NCBI GenBank assembly: GCA_038252405.1
Contig: JBBSAJ010000010.1
Span: 17,668-81,667 of the forward strand
DNA length: 64,000 nucleotides
Source of the DNA: DATCDE01 sp038252405
GTDB taxonomy: Bacteria > Actinomycetota > Actinomycetes > Prado026
Direction: 5' to 3'
Made by a program: the position numbers and the translations under genes. This document shows, piece by piece, positions 8,328-17,050 of the stretch. The notes under the pieces are model-generated. The model had not been told where the DNA came from, searched no databases, and worked only from the letters and a program-made list of their open reading frames with translations. Each line of letters begins with the position of its first letter. Position 1 is the stretch's first letter.

Positions 8328-9211
8328 GACACGAGCGCCCCGACGCCGGCCGCGAGCACCCGCTCCTGGTCCTCGCGGTACTTCAGGACGGCGCCCAGGG
8401 TGCGGGCCGCCCGGTCCGGGTCGACCTCGCGGGCGCCCAGCGCGAGCAGCGCCTCGGCCCAGTCCAGCGACTCGGCGACCCCCGGCGGTTTGAGCAGGTC
8501 CAGCCCGCGCAGCGACTGGACGGCCCGGGCCACCCCCTCGGCCAGCTGCTCGGACGCCTCGGGCAGCCGCCGCCGGATGATCGCCACCTCCCGCGCGAAG
8601 CCGGGGTGCTCCAGCCAGTGGTAGAGGCAGCGCCGCTTCAGCGCGTCGTGCACCTCGCGGGTCCGGTTGCTGGTGAGCACGACGAGCGGCGGGGTCTCCG
8701 CCCGGACGGTGCCCAGCTCCGGCACCGACAGGGTGAAGTCGGACAGCACCTCGAGCAGGAACGCCTCGAACTCGTCGTCCGCGCGGTCCACCTCGTCCAC
8801 CAGCAGCACGCTGGGGCTGGTCTCCAGGGCCTGCAGCAGCGGGCGGGCCACCAGGAACCGCCGGTCGTACAGGTCCTTCTCGATCGCCTCGATGTCGTGG
8901 ACGCCGGCCGCCTCGGCGGCCCGCAGGTGCAGCAGCTGACGGGGGAAGTCCCAGTCGTACAGCGCCTGGGCGGCGTCCAGTCCCTCGTAGCACTGCAGCC
9001 GGATGAGTGGCGCGCCGAGCACGCCGGCCAGCGCCGTGGCCAGCGACGTCTTGCCGACCCCGGCCTCACCCTCGAGGAACAGCGGGCGCCCCATCCGCAG
9101 CGCGAGGAACGCCGCCGTGGCCAGCCCCTCGTCGCACAGGTAGCCCTGCTCGTCCAGCTTGTGGGCAAGGTCCTCCGGGGTGCTCACCCCGGGGACGGCC
9201 AGGCGCTCCAT
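8324..9211 (-). CDS. MoxR-family AAA+ ATPase, CoxD-like
   Basis: 295 residues with Walker A GEAGVGKTS near residue 46, Walker B VLLVDEVDRADDEFEAFLLE near 115-135, a sensor VVLTSNRTREVHDALKRR near 160, and the C-terminal lid. MoxR ATPases act as chaperones with VWA proteins; the CoxD branch assembles the active site of molybdenum CO dehydrogenase. First gene of the leftward four-gene operon. The ATG at 9211 has TAGCGT six bases upstream and no Shine-Dalgarno, so the mRNA is likely leaderless. Confidence 0.9.
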   Translation of the reverse strand: MERLAVPGVSTPEDLAHKLDEQGYLCDEGLATAAFLALRMGRPLFLEGEAGVGKTSLATALAGVLGAPLIRLQCYEGLDAAQALYDWDFPRQLLHLRAAEAAGVHDIEAIEKDLYDRRFLVARPLLQALETSPSVLLVDEVDRADDEFEAFLLEVLSDFTLSVPELGTVRAETPPLVVLTSNRTREVHDALKRRCLYHWLEHPGFAREVAIIRRRLPEASEQLAEGVARAVQSLRGLDLLKPPGVAESLDWAEALLALGAREVDPDRAARTLGAVLKYREDQERVLAAGVGALVS

Positions 9212-9217
9212 GGTGAG

Positions 9218-9223
9218 ACGCTA
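9218..9223 (-). promoter_or_regulatory. -10 element of the MoxR-VWA-XdhC-MobA operon
   Basis: TAGCGT, read leftward, with the six-base spacer CTCACC before the ATG at 9211. The same hexamer and spacing precede the SseB-like gene. No clear -35 is seen. Confidence 0.5.
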
Positions 9224-9289
9224 GCCCCGAAGACCGGCCGGCGCTTCGCGATAGGTTGGCACCGCACCCATTGTTCCCAGGAGGACCCC

Positions 9290-10024
9290 ATGCCCGCCGA
9301 GACCCGCAGCCTGACCGACACCGTCGTCGCCATCACCGGAGTGAGCGCCGGGATCGGCACCGCCGTGGCCCGGCTGCTCGTCGAGGAGGGCGCGAAGGTG
9401 GCCATCGGGGCCCGCCGGCACGAGCGGTTGGCCACCCTCGTCGACGAGCTCGGCGCCGACAACGCGCTCGCCGTCACCATGGACGTCCGCTCCCCCGCCG
9501 ACAACCAGCGGCTCGTCGACGCGGCGCTGGGGCGGTGGGGCCGGCTCGACACCATGGTCGCCAACGCCGGGATGGGCCTGTACGGCAGCATCCTCGACTA
9601 CGACGACGAGGCCGTCGCCACCATGATCGACACGAACTTCACGGGCACCGTGTGGAGCGTGCGGGCCGCCGTCCCGGCGATGATCGCGGCCGGCGGCGGT
9701 GACGTGGTCATCGTGTCGTCGGTCGCCGGCCTGCGCGGCGGCGGCGACGAGGCCGTGTACGCCGGCACCAAGTTCGCCCAGGTCGGGCTGGCCGGGGCGC
9801 TGGACCGCGAGCTGCGCGAGAAGGGCATCCGGGTGACCGCCGTCTGCCCGGCCGGGGTGGAGACCGAGTTCGCCATGGGCACCGGGCGCACAGCGGGCAT
9901 GCCGGAGCTGGAGTCCTACCTGCGCCCGGAGGACGTCGCCTCCGCGGTGCTCGGCACCCTCAAGCAGCCGCGTCGGGTGCGCACCACGCTGTGGGCGCTG
10001 TGGTCCATGGGCCAGCAGAGCTGA
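9290..10024 (+). CDS. short-chain dehydrogenase/reductase
   Basis: 244 residues of the classical SDR type: cofactor loop GVSAGIGTAVARLL near residue 17, D63-V-like DVRSPAD, NAG at about 90, catalytic Ser in VVIVSSVAG, and YAGTK (Tyr-x-x-x-Lys) near 155. The short TGxxxGxG-type loop followed by GARRHERL suggests NADP(H), because the basic residues can bind the 2'-phosphate. A clear AGGAGG (9279-9284) lies five bases before the ATG, and TAGGTT at 9252-9257 is a possible -10. Substrate unknown. It is divergent from the maturation operon. Confidence 0.9.
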   Translation: MPAETRSLTDTVVAITGVSAGIGTAVARLLVEEGAKVAIGARRHERLATLVDELGADNALAVTMDVRSPADNQRLVDAALGRWGRLDTMVANAGMGLYGSILDYDDEAVATMIDTNFTGTVWSVRAAVPAMIAAGGGDVVIVSSVAGLRGGGDEAVYAGTKFAQVGLAGALDRELREKGIRVTAVCPAGVETEFAMGTGRTAGMPELESYLRPEDVASAVLGTLKQPRRVRTTLWALWSMGQQS

Positions 10025-10050
10025 GGCCCGAGCCGTTCCCACGCGGCTCT

Positions 10051-10056
10051 TAGGTT
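10051..10056 (+). promoter_or_regulatory. -10 of the two-component operon, with a degenerate phased repeat
   Basis: TAGGTT lies 19 bases before the ATG at 10076, leaving a very short leader without a Shine-Dalgarno. Just upstream, ttcccacgc (10036-10044) and ctcttaggt (10047-10055) are 11 bases apart and match the operator unit ctctcacgc seen at 12139 in 7 and 6 of 9 positions. This hints at autoregulation, weakly. Confidence 0.35.
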
Positions 10057-10075
10057 GCTGCGCCATGATCGGCCC

Positions 10076-10774
10076 ATGACCGGCCGGGTGCTCGTCGCGG
10101 ACGACGACCGTGCGATCCGCGAGTCGCTGGCCCGTGCCCTGGAGCTGGAGGGGTACCCGGTCGTCGCCGTCCCGGACGGCGCCTCGGCGCTGGAGGCGAT
10201 CGCGGCGGACCGGCCGGACGTGCTCATCCTGGACGTGATGATGCCCGGCATCGACGGGCTCACCGTGTGCCGGGTGCTGCGCGCGCAGGGCGACCAGACA
10301 CCCATCCTCATGCTCACCGCCCGCACCGAGACCTCCGACCGGGTGGCCGGCCTGGACGCGGGGGCGGACGACTACCTGCCCAAGCCGTTCGACCTGGACG
10401 AGCTGCTGGCCCGCATCCGCGCGCTGCTGCGCCGGGTCCGGCCGGCGGACGGCACCCTCGACGCCACCGGCATCGACGCGCCGCTCAGGGTGGCCGACCT
10501 GGCCCTGGACCCCGCGACCCGTGAGGTCACCCGCGGCGGACGGGCCATCACGCTGTCCAAGACGGAGTTCGACCTGCTCGAGCTGCTCATGCGCAACACC
10601 GGCGTGGTGCTCGTGCACAGCACGATCTACGACCGGATCTGGGGCTACGACTTCGGTCCCGGCTCGAACAACCTGGCCGTCTACATCAGCTACCTGCGCC
10701 GCAAGATCGACGCGGACGAGGACGTCAAGCTGATCCACACGGTCCGTGGGGTGGGCTACACGGTGCGGGCATGA
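10076..10774 (+). CDS. OmpR/PhoB-type response regulator (MprA-like)
   Basis: 232 residues. Receiver domain: acidic pocket VADDD at 7-11, phospho-acceptor Asp53 in [11 protein letters not shown], Thr81, and Lys103 in LPKPF. The C-terminal winged-helix output domain contains [13 protein letters not shown], the WGYDF segment and [10 protein letters not shown], ending with the typical [12 protein letters not shown]. Overall it resembles the MprA/TcrA branch of actinobacteria. The stop overlaps the kinase start (ATGA). A TTG at 10055 is also in frame, but the first ATG gives the standard N-terminus. Confidence 0.93.
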   Translation: MTGRVLVADDDRAIRESLARALELEGYPVVAVPDGASALEAIAADRPDVLILDVMMPGIDGLTVCRVLRAQGDQTPILMLTARTETSDRVAGLDAGADDYLPKPFDLDELLARIRALLRRVRPADGTLDATGIDAPLRVADLALDPATREVTRGGRAITLSKTEFDLLELLMRNTGVVLVHSTIYDRIWGYDFGPGSNNLAVYISYLRRKIDADEDVKLIHTVRGVGYTVRA

Positions 10775-12129
10775 CCCACCCGATGCGCAGCCTGCGCACC
10801 AAGATCACCCTGTTGTTCGTGCTCGTGGCGACGGTGGGCACGGTGGTCACCGGGATGCTCAGCTACCTGGCCATGACCGACCGGCTGAACACCGAGGTGA
10901 ACACGTCGCTGGCCAGCGTGGCCGCCGAGGCCCAGCGGGACAGCCACGACGGCGACCGGAGCCGGCCGGGCGGCGGACCGACCGGGCTGACTCCGGTCGA
11001 TCTGCTGCGCACCGAGCAGGTGGTCACCCAGACGCTCGACCCGACCGGGACCGTGAGCTCGCCCGGGACCGGGCTGGTGCTGCCCGTGACCGCCCTCGAC
11101 CGCCAGGTGGCCGGCGGGCAGCTGGGCTCCGTGCGCCGGGACGAGGTCATCGACGACACGCCGTTTCGGGTCCTCACGGTGGCGCTGAGCGACGGCGGTG
11201 CGCTGCAGGTGGCGCGCAGCACCGTGGAGAACGAGCGGGTCCTGGACCAGCTGCGCAGCCAGATCCTCGTCGTCGTCCTCGTCGTGGTGCTGCTGTCGGG
11301 GCTGGCCGGGTGGGTGATCGCCCGCCAGCTCACCCGCCGGCTGGCCCGGCTCACCGACGCCGCCGAGCAGGTGGCCAGCACCGGCCGGCTCGACGTCCCG
11401 GTGCCCACCGGGGGCGCCGACGAGGCGGGCCGGCTCGGGGTGGCCCTGGCCAGCATGCTCGAGGCGCTGCGTCGCTCCCGGGAGGCCCAGCAGCGCCTGG
11501 TGCAGGACGCCGGCCACGAGCTGCGCACCCCGCTGACCAGCCTGCGGACCAACGTGAGCGTGCTGCGCCGGCACGCCGACCTGCCCGACCAGCAGCGCGG
11601 CCAGGTGCTCACCGACCTCGACGCGGAGACCCGCGAGCTGACCGACCTGGTCAACGAGCTGGTGGCGCTGGCCTCCGACCAGGCCGACGAGGAGCCCGAG
11701 CAGCGGGTCACGCTGGCCCCGCTCGTCGAGCGGGTCGCCGAGCGCACCCGGCGCCGGTTCGGCGGCGAGGTGGCCGTCGACGCGGACGGCACCGAGGTGC
11801 TGGGCCGGCCGGCCGCGCTGGAACGGGCGGTGAGCAACCTGCTCGACAACGCCGCGAAGTTCGGCGGGGGGGCGCCGGTGCGGGTGACCGTGGTCCGGGG
11901 CGCCGTGACGGTGACCGACCGCGGGCCCGGGATCGCGGCGACCGACGTCCCGCACGTGTTCGACCGGTTCTTCCGCGCCGACACGGCCCGCAGCATGCCC
12001 GGGTCCGGACTGGGCCTGGCCATCGTCCGGAGCGTCGCCGAGTCGCACGGCGGCACCGCCTTCGCGCGGACCACGCCGAACGGCACCGAGGTGGGCATCG
12101 AGCTGCCGGTCGCTCCCGCCCAGCCTTGA
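10771..12129 (+). CDS. sensor histidine kinase (MprB-like)
   Basis: 452 residues. A transmembrane helix at about 10-30, an extracellular domain of roughly 135 residues, a second helix near 167-190 ([20 protein letters not shown]), then HAMP. The HisKA H-box is [15 protein letters not shown] with His249; the ATPase has N-box [12 protein letters not shown]1 [10 protein letters not shown], and G2 GSGLGLAIV. The extracellular part has no recognised sensor fold. It pairs with the regulator just upstream, and the operator-like repeats downstream suggest the pair controls the secreted repeat protein. Confidence 0.93.
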   Translation: MTHPMRSLRTKITLLFVLVATVGTVVTGMLSYLAMTDRLNTEVNTSLASVAAEAQRDSHDGDRSRPGGGPTGLTPVDLLRTEQVVTQTLDPTGTVSSPGTGLVLPVTALDRQVAGGQLGSVRRDEVIDDTPFRVLTVALSDGGALQVARSTVENERVLDQLRSQILVVVLVVVLLSGLAGWVIARQLTRRLARLTDAAEQVASTGRLDVPVPTGGADEAGRLGVALASMLEALRRSREAQQRLVQDAGHELRTPLTSLRTNVSVLRRHADLPDQQRGQVLTDLDAETRELTDLVNELVALASDQADEEPEQRVTLAPLVERVAERTRRRFGGEVAVDADGTEVLGRPAALERAVSNLLDNAAKFGGGAPVRVTVVRGAVTVTDRGPGIAATDVPHVFDRFFRADTARSMPGSGLGLAIVRSVAESHGGTAFARTTPNGTEVGIELPVAPAQP

Positions 12130-12138
12130 CCGCCCGCA

Positions 12139-12180
12139 CTCTCACGCAGCTCTCACGCTGGGCCAAGGTCCGTCTCACCC
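12139..12180 (+). promoter_or_regulatory. three 11-bp-phased repeats, candidate response-regulator operator
   Basis: ctctcacgc occurs at 12139-12147 and again at 12150-12158, exactly 11 bases apart; gtctcaccc at 12172-12180 is in the same phase (22 bases on) and matches 7 of 9. OmpR/PhoB-type regulators bind head-to-tail units on one face of the helix at this spacing. The array lies in the 111-bp gap between the kinase and the secreted repeat gene, about 60 bases before its ATG. Confidence 0.55.
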
Positions 12181-12240
12181 GGGCCGCGCACGCTCGTCGG
12201 ACGCGCCCGGCTCCCGGCCGGGCCGGACGAGAGGAACGTC

Positions 12241-12879
12241 ATGAGGACCAGCACCAAGAAGATCAGCCTGGCCGTCGTGTCCGCCGCTGCGCTAGGCGGC
12301 CTCGCGCTGCTGACCCCGACCATCGCCCAGGCCGCGTCGGGCGGCTCGTCGAGCTCGGTCGCGCCGCACCGCGGCGGCGACCGTGGCGTCGGCCACAGCG
12401 GCCCGGGCCAGGGTGAGACCGCGCTGACCGGCGACGCCGCGACCAAGGTCACGGCCGCCGCCCAGGCGGCCGTCCCCGGCGGCACCGTCGTCCGCGTCGA
12501 GACCGACCGCGACGGCAGCTACGAGGCCCACGTCACCAAGACCGACGGCACCCACGTCGAGGTCAAGGTGGACACGTCCTTCACCGTCACCGCCGTCCAG
12601 ACCCGCCCCGGCGGCGGCCCCGGCCACGGGATGGGCCCGGGCCGGGGTGAGACCGCGCTGACTGGCGACGCCGCGACCAAGGTCACGGCCGCCGCCCAGG
12701 TGGCCGTCCCCGGCGGCACCGTCGTCCGCGTCGAGACCGACCGCGACGGCAGCTACGAGGCCCACGTCACCAAGCCCGACGGCACCCACGTCGAGGTCAA
12801 GGTGGACACGTCCTTCACTGTCACCGCCGTCCAGACCCGCCCCGGCGGCGACCACGGCGGCCCCGGCCACGCCGCCTGA
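12241..12879 (+). CDS. secreted protein with two near-identical PepSY-like repeats
   Basis: 212 residues. Residues 1-33 are a signal peptide (basic MRTSTKKIS, hydrophobic core, cut probably after TIAQA-A). After a Gly/His/Ser linker come two copies of a PepSY-like unit, each beginning ETALTGDAATKVTAAAQ and continuing VPGGTVVRVETDRDGSYEAH, joined by a Gly/Pro/His linker. PepSY domains are small exported modules sometimes linked to signalling or peptidase inhibition; the role here is unknown. GAGAGGA before the ATG is a plausible RBS. It follows the two-component pair and a phased operator, so it is a likely target. Confidence 0.8.
   Translation: MRTSTKKISLAVVSAAALGGLALLTPTIAQAASGGSSSSVAPHRGGDRGVGHSGPGQGETALTGDAATKVTAAAQAAVPGGTVVRVETDRDGSYEAHVTKTDGTHVEVKVDTSFTVTAVQTRPGGGPGHGMGPGRGETALTGDAATKVTAAAQVAVPGGTVVRVETDRDGSYEAHVTKPDGTHVEVKVDTSFTVTAVQTRPGGDHGGPGHAA
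12411..12849 (+). repeat. 205-bp tandem duplication within the PepSY-like gene
   Basis: 12411-12615 and 12645-12849 are direct repeats at an offset of 234 bp (78 codons) that differ at only four bases by eye: three C/T changes and one A/C change. Two of these alter the protein (Ala to Val, Thr to Pro). The near identity at DNA level, including synonymous positions, points to a recent duplication or gene conversion. Confidence 0.95.
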
Positions 12880-12892
12880 TCGGTCGGTCGGG

Positions 12893-14839
12893 TCAGCGCA
12901 GCTGGGAGACCAGCCAACGGGCCCGCAGGACCATGCCGGCCGGGTCCGGGTGGGAGCCGTCCGGCATGTAGGGCACGTGCTGGCTTTCCACGTAGCCGGC
13001 CCAGTCGAGGAATCGTGCGTTGGGGTACTTCGCTACGACGGACCGGATCGCCGTGTTGCTCTGCCGCCAGGTGACGTTGCCCCAGATCCGGTCGTCCAGC
13101 CAGATGCCCACCCAGTAGACCGTCGTGGTCCGCGGCACCAGCCGCATGATCGTGTCCACCTCGGTGGCCACCTGGGCGGGGATGTCCTGGCCGGTGATCA
13201 CGTAGCGGCCCCGGGGGTCACGCTTCGTCCGCAGGCCCGAGTCGGTGGGGGTCGGCGGCGCCTCCCGGTACTGCGCCGTGATCTCCCCGTTGCTGCCGAG
13301 CGCGACCACCACGGTCGGCGGAATCGGTCCGGCGCGCAGGACCTGGTCCCCGCCGCAGGTCGGGGCGGCGTTGCACAGCGGCGTCCAGTCGGCCCGCTTC
13401 CCGGAGACAATCGGACGGCCGCCGAGCGCGTCGATCCGGAAGTCCCAGCCGGCCGCGCCCAGCGCGGCCTCGAGGGGACCCTCGCCGCGCTGGGTCAGCG
13501 AGTCACCGATCCACAGCAGCCGGGTGTCGGCCTTGGCGACCCGGGTGAGCCCCGCGGTGGCCGCGGCGTCCTGGGCGGCCACCGCGCTCGTCGCGGCGCG
13601 GCCCACCCCCAGGGCCGCGCCGGCCGTGACCACCAGCAGGGCCAGGCCGAACAGCAGCGCATTGCGCGTCGGCCCCAGCCAGGCGGCCCGTTGCGGCGGC
13701 TGCTCCACGAACCGGTACGACGCCCAGGCGAGCAGGACGGACACAGCGACGCCGAGGAGCGCGTAGCTGGCGGACAGCCGACCTCCCGCGGCGGCGGCGC
13801 CGAGCACCAGCACCGGCCAGTGCCACAAGTACAGCGAGTAGGAGATCCGCCCCACCCAGCGCAACGGCGGCAGGGACAGGCCGCGCGCGACGATCCCGGC
13901 CGGGTGCCCGGCGATCACCAGCATGGTGCCCAAGACCACAGGCAACGCGGCCACGCCGGGGAACGGGGTGAGCACCGTGTAGGTGACCATGCACATGGCC
14001 ACGACGGCGAGCCCGAGGACGGCCCCCAGCACCCTCGCCGGCCGTGGGACCCGCTCCACGAGCGGGGCGGCGATGGCCAGCAGCCCACCCGCAGCCAGTT
14101 CGAAGGCACGGGAGAACGCCGAGAAGTAGCCCGACGGCGCGCCCACCGACACCAGGTGCTGCGACCACCACAGGGACGGCACCGCGAGCCCCAGCAGCGC
14201 CAGTGCCAGGGCCGGCCGCAGCGGCAGCCGCCACCGCCGCACCGCGAGCCAGGTGGCGACGGTGAGCACCACCGGCCACACCAGGTAGAACTTCTCCTCG
14301 TCGTTGAGGCTCCAGAAGTGCAGGACGGGGCTCGGCGCGATCGCGACCCCCATGTAGTCCACACCGGAGATGGCGAACCGGACGTCGGCGTTGAACAGCC
14401 CGGCCCACAGCACGTCCCCGGCCACCGTCACCAGCCGCTCGGCCGACAGCACGACGAACGACACGGCCAGCGTGACCAGCAGGGTCACCGTGGCCGCGGG
14501 CAGGATCCGACGGACCCGCCGGGCATAGAAACGGCCGAAGTGGATGCGGTCGCGGGCCTCGGCCTGGCGCACGAGCAGCCCGGTGATGAGGAACCCGGAG
14601 ATGACGAAGAAGACGTCGACCCCGAGGAACCCGCCGCTCACCCAGCCGAACAGCACGGTGATCGCCACCAGGACGCTCGGCCCACCGGCGACCACGGCGA
14701 ACTGGGACGCGTGGTAGGCGACCACGGGCACGATCGCGAGCGCCCGCAGGCCCTCGATGTCCGGCCGGAAACCGGCCTGGCCCTGACGGTCGGACGCGGG
14801 ACCGGCCCGACGCGGCGTCCGCTCGGCAACGGCGCTCAC
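12893..14839 (-). CDS. OafA/WecH-like membrane acyltransferase with C-terminal SGNH domain
   Basis: 648 residues. Residues 25-400 form the acyltransferase-3 domain of about ten membrane segments, with the start FRPDIEGLRALAIVPVVAYH, whose final His is the catalytic-type residue. Residues 430-648 are an extracytoplasmic SGNH domain: LWIGDSLTQRGEG near 445 (Ser), VVALGSNGE (Asn), and DGSHPDPAG near 628 (Asp and His). Such fusions O-acylate cell-surface glycans. It begins at a GTG and is monocistronic. The glycan target is unknown. It is convergent with the repeat-protein gene (13 nt apart). Confidence 0.9.
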   Translation of the reverse strand: MSAVAERTPRRAGPASDRQGQAGFRPDIEGLRALAIVPVVAYHASQFAVVAGGPSVLVAITVLFGWVSGGFLGVDVFFVISGFLITGLLVRQAEARDRIHFGRFYARRVRRILPAATVTLLVTLAVSFVVLSAERLVTVAGDVLWAGLFNADVRFAISGVDYMGVAIAPSPVLHFWSLNDEEKFYLVWPVVLTVATWLAVRRWRLPLRPALALALLGLAVPSLWWSQHLVSVGAPSGYFSAFSRAFELAAGGLLAIAAPLVERVPRPARVLGAVLGLAVVAMCMVTYTVLTPFPGVAALPVVLGTMLVIAGHPAGIVARGLSLPPLRWVGRISYSLYLWHWPVLVLGAAAAGGRLSASYALLGVAVSVLLAWASYRFVEQPPQRAAWLGPTRNALLFGLALLVVTAGAALGVGRAATSAVAAQDAAATAGLTRVAKADTRLLWIGDSLTQRGEGPLEAALGAAGWDFRIDALGGRPIVSGKRADWTPLCNAAPTCGGDQVLRAGPIPPTVVVALGSNGEITAQYREAPPTPTDSGLRTKRDPRGRYVITGQDIPAQVATEVDTIMRLVPRTTTVYWVGIWLDDRIWGNVTWRQSNTAIRSVVAKYPNARFLDWAGYVESQHVPYMPDGSHPDPAGMVLRARWLVSQLR

Positions 14840-14959
14840 CCGCGCATCCCCCCGTCCACCTCCGAGCGGTCAGCCCACTGGGCCGCGGAACGGTCCGCAG
14901 CGCCGTCCCATGGTCGCACCTGCCGACCGATCTGCCCGGAACCTGACCGCGCAGCGCGC

Positions 14960-15982
14960 TCAGCCGAGGTCGACGAGCACCTTGCCGACCAGCTGGGCCT
15001 CGACCGCGGCCTGCGCCGCCGCGGTGCGCTCCAGCGGGAACCGGTGCAGCGGCAGACCGGCGTCGTCCCCCACCGGCAGGACGCCCGCGGCCACCGCCGC
15101 CGCGACGTCCGCGACCGCGTGCCGCTTGGCGTCGGCGGGGACGGTGTAGACCAGCACGAACTGGAAGCGGGTGTTCGGCGCCATGTGTGCCCGCACCGGG
15201 AGCACGACCTCGTCGCCTCCGTTGTTCGCATAGACCGACACGGTGGCGTGCGGCGCGACCACTGCCGTGTCCAGCGCCACGTTCACGGCGGGCGACACCT
15301 CGACCACCAGGTCGACGCCCCTCGGCGCGACCCTGCGGATCTCCACGGCGGCCTCCTGCGCCCGGTAGTCGACCACGTGGTGCGCCCCCGCACGGCGGGC
15401 CAGCGCGGCCTTGGCCGGGCCGCTCACGGTCGTGACCACCTCGGCGCCGGACCAGCGGGCCAGCTGGATCGCGGCGTGCCCCACCGCCCCGGCCCCGCCG
15501 GCGACGAGCACGGTGCGCCCGTCGAGCGCGCCGGGGTGCAGCCGGTCCGGCCCGGAGTCGGCGACGGTCAGGCATCGGTGCGCGGTCAACGCAGGGATCC
15601 CGAGACTGGCCCCCAGCTCGAACGACGCTGCGTCCGGCAGCGGGACGGCCTGCGCCCGCGGCAGCACCACGTACTCCTGGGCGGTGCCGTCGGCCCGCTG
15701 CCAGGCCGCCTCCCACAGCCACACCCGCTGCCCGACGGCCAGGTCGGACACCCCGGGCCCGAGCGCGTCGACGGTCCCGGCGCCGTCCTGGTGCGGGACC
15801 ATGACCGGGAAGGCCAGCGGCTGGCCGGGGCCGCTGCCGCGCCGGGTCTTCCAGTCGGTGGGGTTCACCCCGGACACCGCAACCCGGACCCGGACCTCGC
15901 CCGGGCCGGGTTCGGGGACCGGACGGTCGGCCAGCGAGAGAACCTCGGGGCCGCCGGTGGTCGTGTGGACGATCGCGCGCAT
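14960..15982 (-). CDS. zinc-independent quinone oxidoreductase (MDR family)
   Basis: 340 residues from the ATG at 15982 (MRAIVHTTTGGPEVLSLADR). The N-terminal GroES-like domain contains VSGVNPTDWKTRRG, the QOR-type replacement of the zinc-binding residues. The Rossmann domain has VLVAGGAGAVGHAAIQLARW near residue 155. It belongs to the NADPH:quinone reductase branch of medium-chain dehydrogenases; no structural-zinc Cys cluster is present. Substrate unknown. The gene is divergent from the amidase and stands alone. Confidence 0.88.
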   Translation of the reverse strand: MRAIVHTTTGGPEVLSLADRPVPEPGPGEVRVRVAVSGVNPTDWKTRRGSGPGQPLAFPVMVPHQDGAGTVDALGPGVSDLAVGQRVWLWEAAWQRADGTAQEYVVLPRAQAVPLPDAASFELGASLGIPALTAHRCLTVADSGPDRLHPGALDGRTVLVAGGAGAVGHAAIQLARWSGAEVVTTVSGPAKAALARRAGAHHVVDYRAQEAAVEIRRVAPRGVDLVVEVSPAVNVALDTAVVAPHATVSVYANNGGDEVVLPVRAHMAPNTRFQFVLVYTVPADAKRHAVADVAAAVAAGVLPVGDDAGLPLHRFPLERTAAAQAAVEAQLVGKVLVDLG

Positions 15983-16089
15983 GCCTGTGCAATCCCCCAG
16001 GCCGACGGGCTGTTCCCGACCGACTGTTCCCGGCCTGCTTGGCCCCGCCGGCCAGAGCACGCCGGCCGTGGTGGCCGCCGTCCTCGGGA

Positions 16090-16095
16090 TAGCCT
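16090..16095 (+). promoter_or_regulatory. -10 of the amidase gene (leaderless)
   Basis: TAGCCT followed by six bases and the ATG at 16102; a GTG at 16099 is also in frame. The six-base spacing, repeated elsewhere in the window, favours the ATG as the first transcribed codon. No Shine-Dalgarno is present. Confidence 0.55.
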
Positions 16096-16101
16096 GCAGT
16101 G

Positions 16102-17049
16102 ATGACAGCGTGGAGCCGCGAGCGGGCGCGCCGGTTACGGCGCACGGCGCTGATCGCCGGCCTCGCGACCGCCGCCGTCGTGGTCGCGGTCAACGCGGGC
16201 TCGGCGCCGGCGACCCAGGGCGGGGCCGCCGCGCCCGGCGCGACTCCGGTGGCCGAGTCCACCGTGCAGGCGCTCGACCCGGCGACGTTTGCGACCGGCT
16301 CGTGCCTGGCCTACGCACCCACTCGGGGGGACCGCAAGCAGACCGTGTTCCTCGACGCCGGGCACGGTGGGCCGGACCCCGGCGGGGTGGGTGTCACCGA
16401 GGCGGGCCAGACCCTGCACGAGCGGGAGACGACGTTGCCCGTGGTGGCCAAGGCCACCACCCTGCTGCGCGCGGCCGGGTTCCGGGTCGTGGTGTCTCGC
16501 ACCACGAACGGATCGGTGGCCAACCCCAGGCCCGGCGACCTCACCGGAGGGATCTACACCCCGGCCGGGCTGCACCGGGACATCGCCTCCCGGGCGATCT
16601 GCGCCAACCTGGGCCAGGCGGACGCGCTGGTGTCGGTCCACTACAACATCGGGGCCAGCCCGAAGAACGCCGGCGCGATGACGGTCTACGACGCTTCTCG
16701 GCCGTTCTCCGCGCAGAGCCTGCAGCTGGCCACCCTGCTGCAGGACACCATCATCAAGCAGCTGCACGCGCACCCGGACTGGGACGTGCCCGACGTCGGC
16801 GTGGTCAAGGACGGCGCCAACGGCAGCGCGCTCACGGCGGCCGGCGAGACGTACGGCCACCTGCTCATCCTGGGCCCGGCCAAGGCCGGGTACTTCGACA
16901 CGCCCAGCCTGATGCCCGGGGCCCTGGTGGAGCCGCTGTTCCTCACCGACCCGTTCGAGGGAACGCTCGCGGCCAGCCCGCAGGGCCAGCTGGCCATCGC
17001 CACCGGCATCGCCGACGCCGTCGAGCAGTTCCTGACGCCGTCCGGCTGA
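16102..17049 (+). CDS. N-acetylmuramoyl-L-alanine amidase (Amidase_3), exported
   Basis: 315 residues. An N-terminal anchor or signal (RRTALIAGLATAAVVVAVNA, about 13-32) is followed by an Ala/Pro linker and the zinc amidase domain. Zinc-ligand and catalytic motifs: FLDAGHGGPDPGG near 85 (His), HERETTLPV (Glu), LVSVHYNIGA (His), and ALVEPLFLTD near the end (Glu). The family cleaves the bond between MurNAc and the peptide stem in cell-wall peptidoglycan. No cell-wall binding repeat is present. The mRNA is probably leaderless and ends at the strong hairpin just downstream. Confidence 0.9.
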   Translation: MTAWSRERARRLRRTALIAGLATAAVVVAVNAGSAPATQGGAAAPGATPVAESTVQALDPATFATGSCLAYAPTRGDRKQTVFLDAGHGGPDPGGVGVTEAGQTLHERETTLPVVAKATTLLRAAGFRVVVSRTTNGSVANPRPGDLTGGIYTPAGLHRDIASRAICANLGQADALVSVHYNIGASPKNAGAMTVYDASRPFSAQSLQLATLLQDTIIKQLHAHPDWDVPDVGVVKDGANGSALTAAGETYGHLLILGPAKAGYFDTPSLMPGALVEPLFLTDPFEGTLAASPQGQLAIATGIADAVEQFLTPSG

Positions 17050-17050
17050 G

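Noticed and set aside
12950..16102. Long plus-strand open frame across the acyltransferase and quinone oxidoreductase
   Set aside because: Antisense shadow with repetitive Arg/His/Pro content; both minus-strand genes have full motif sets.
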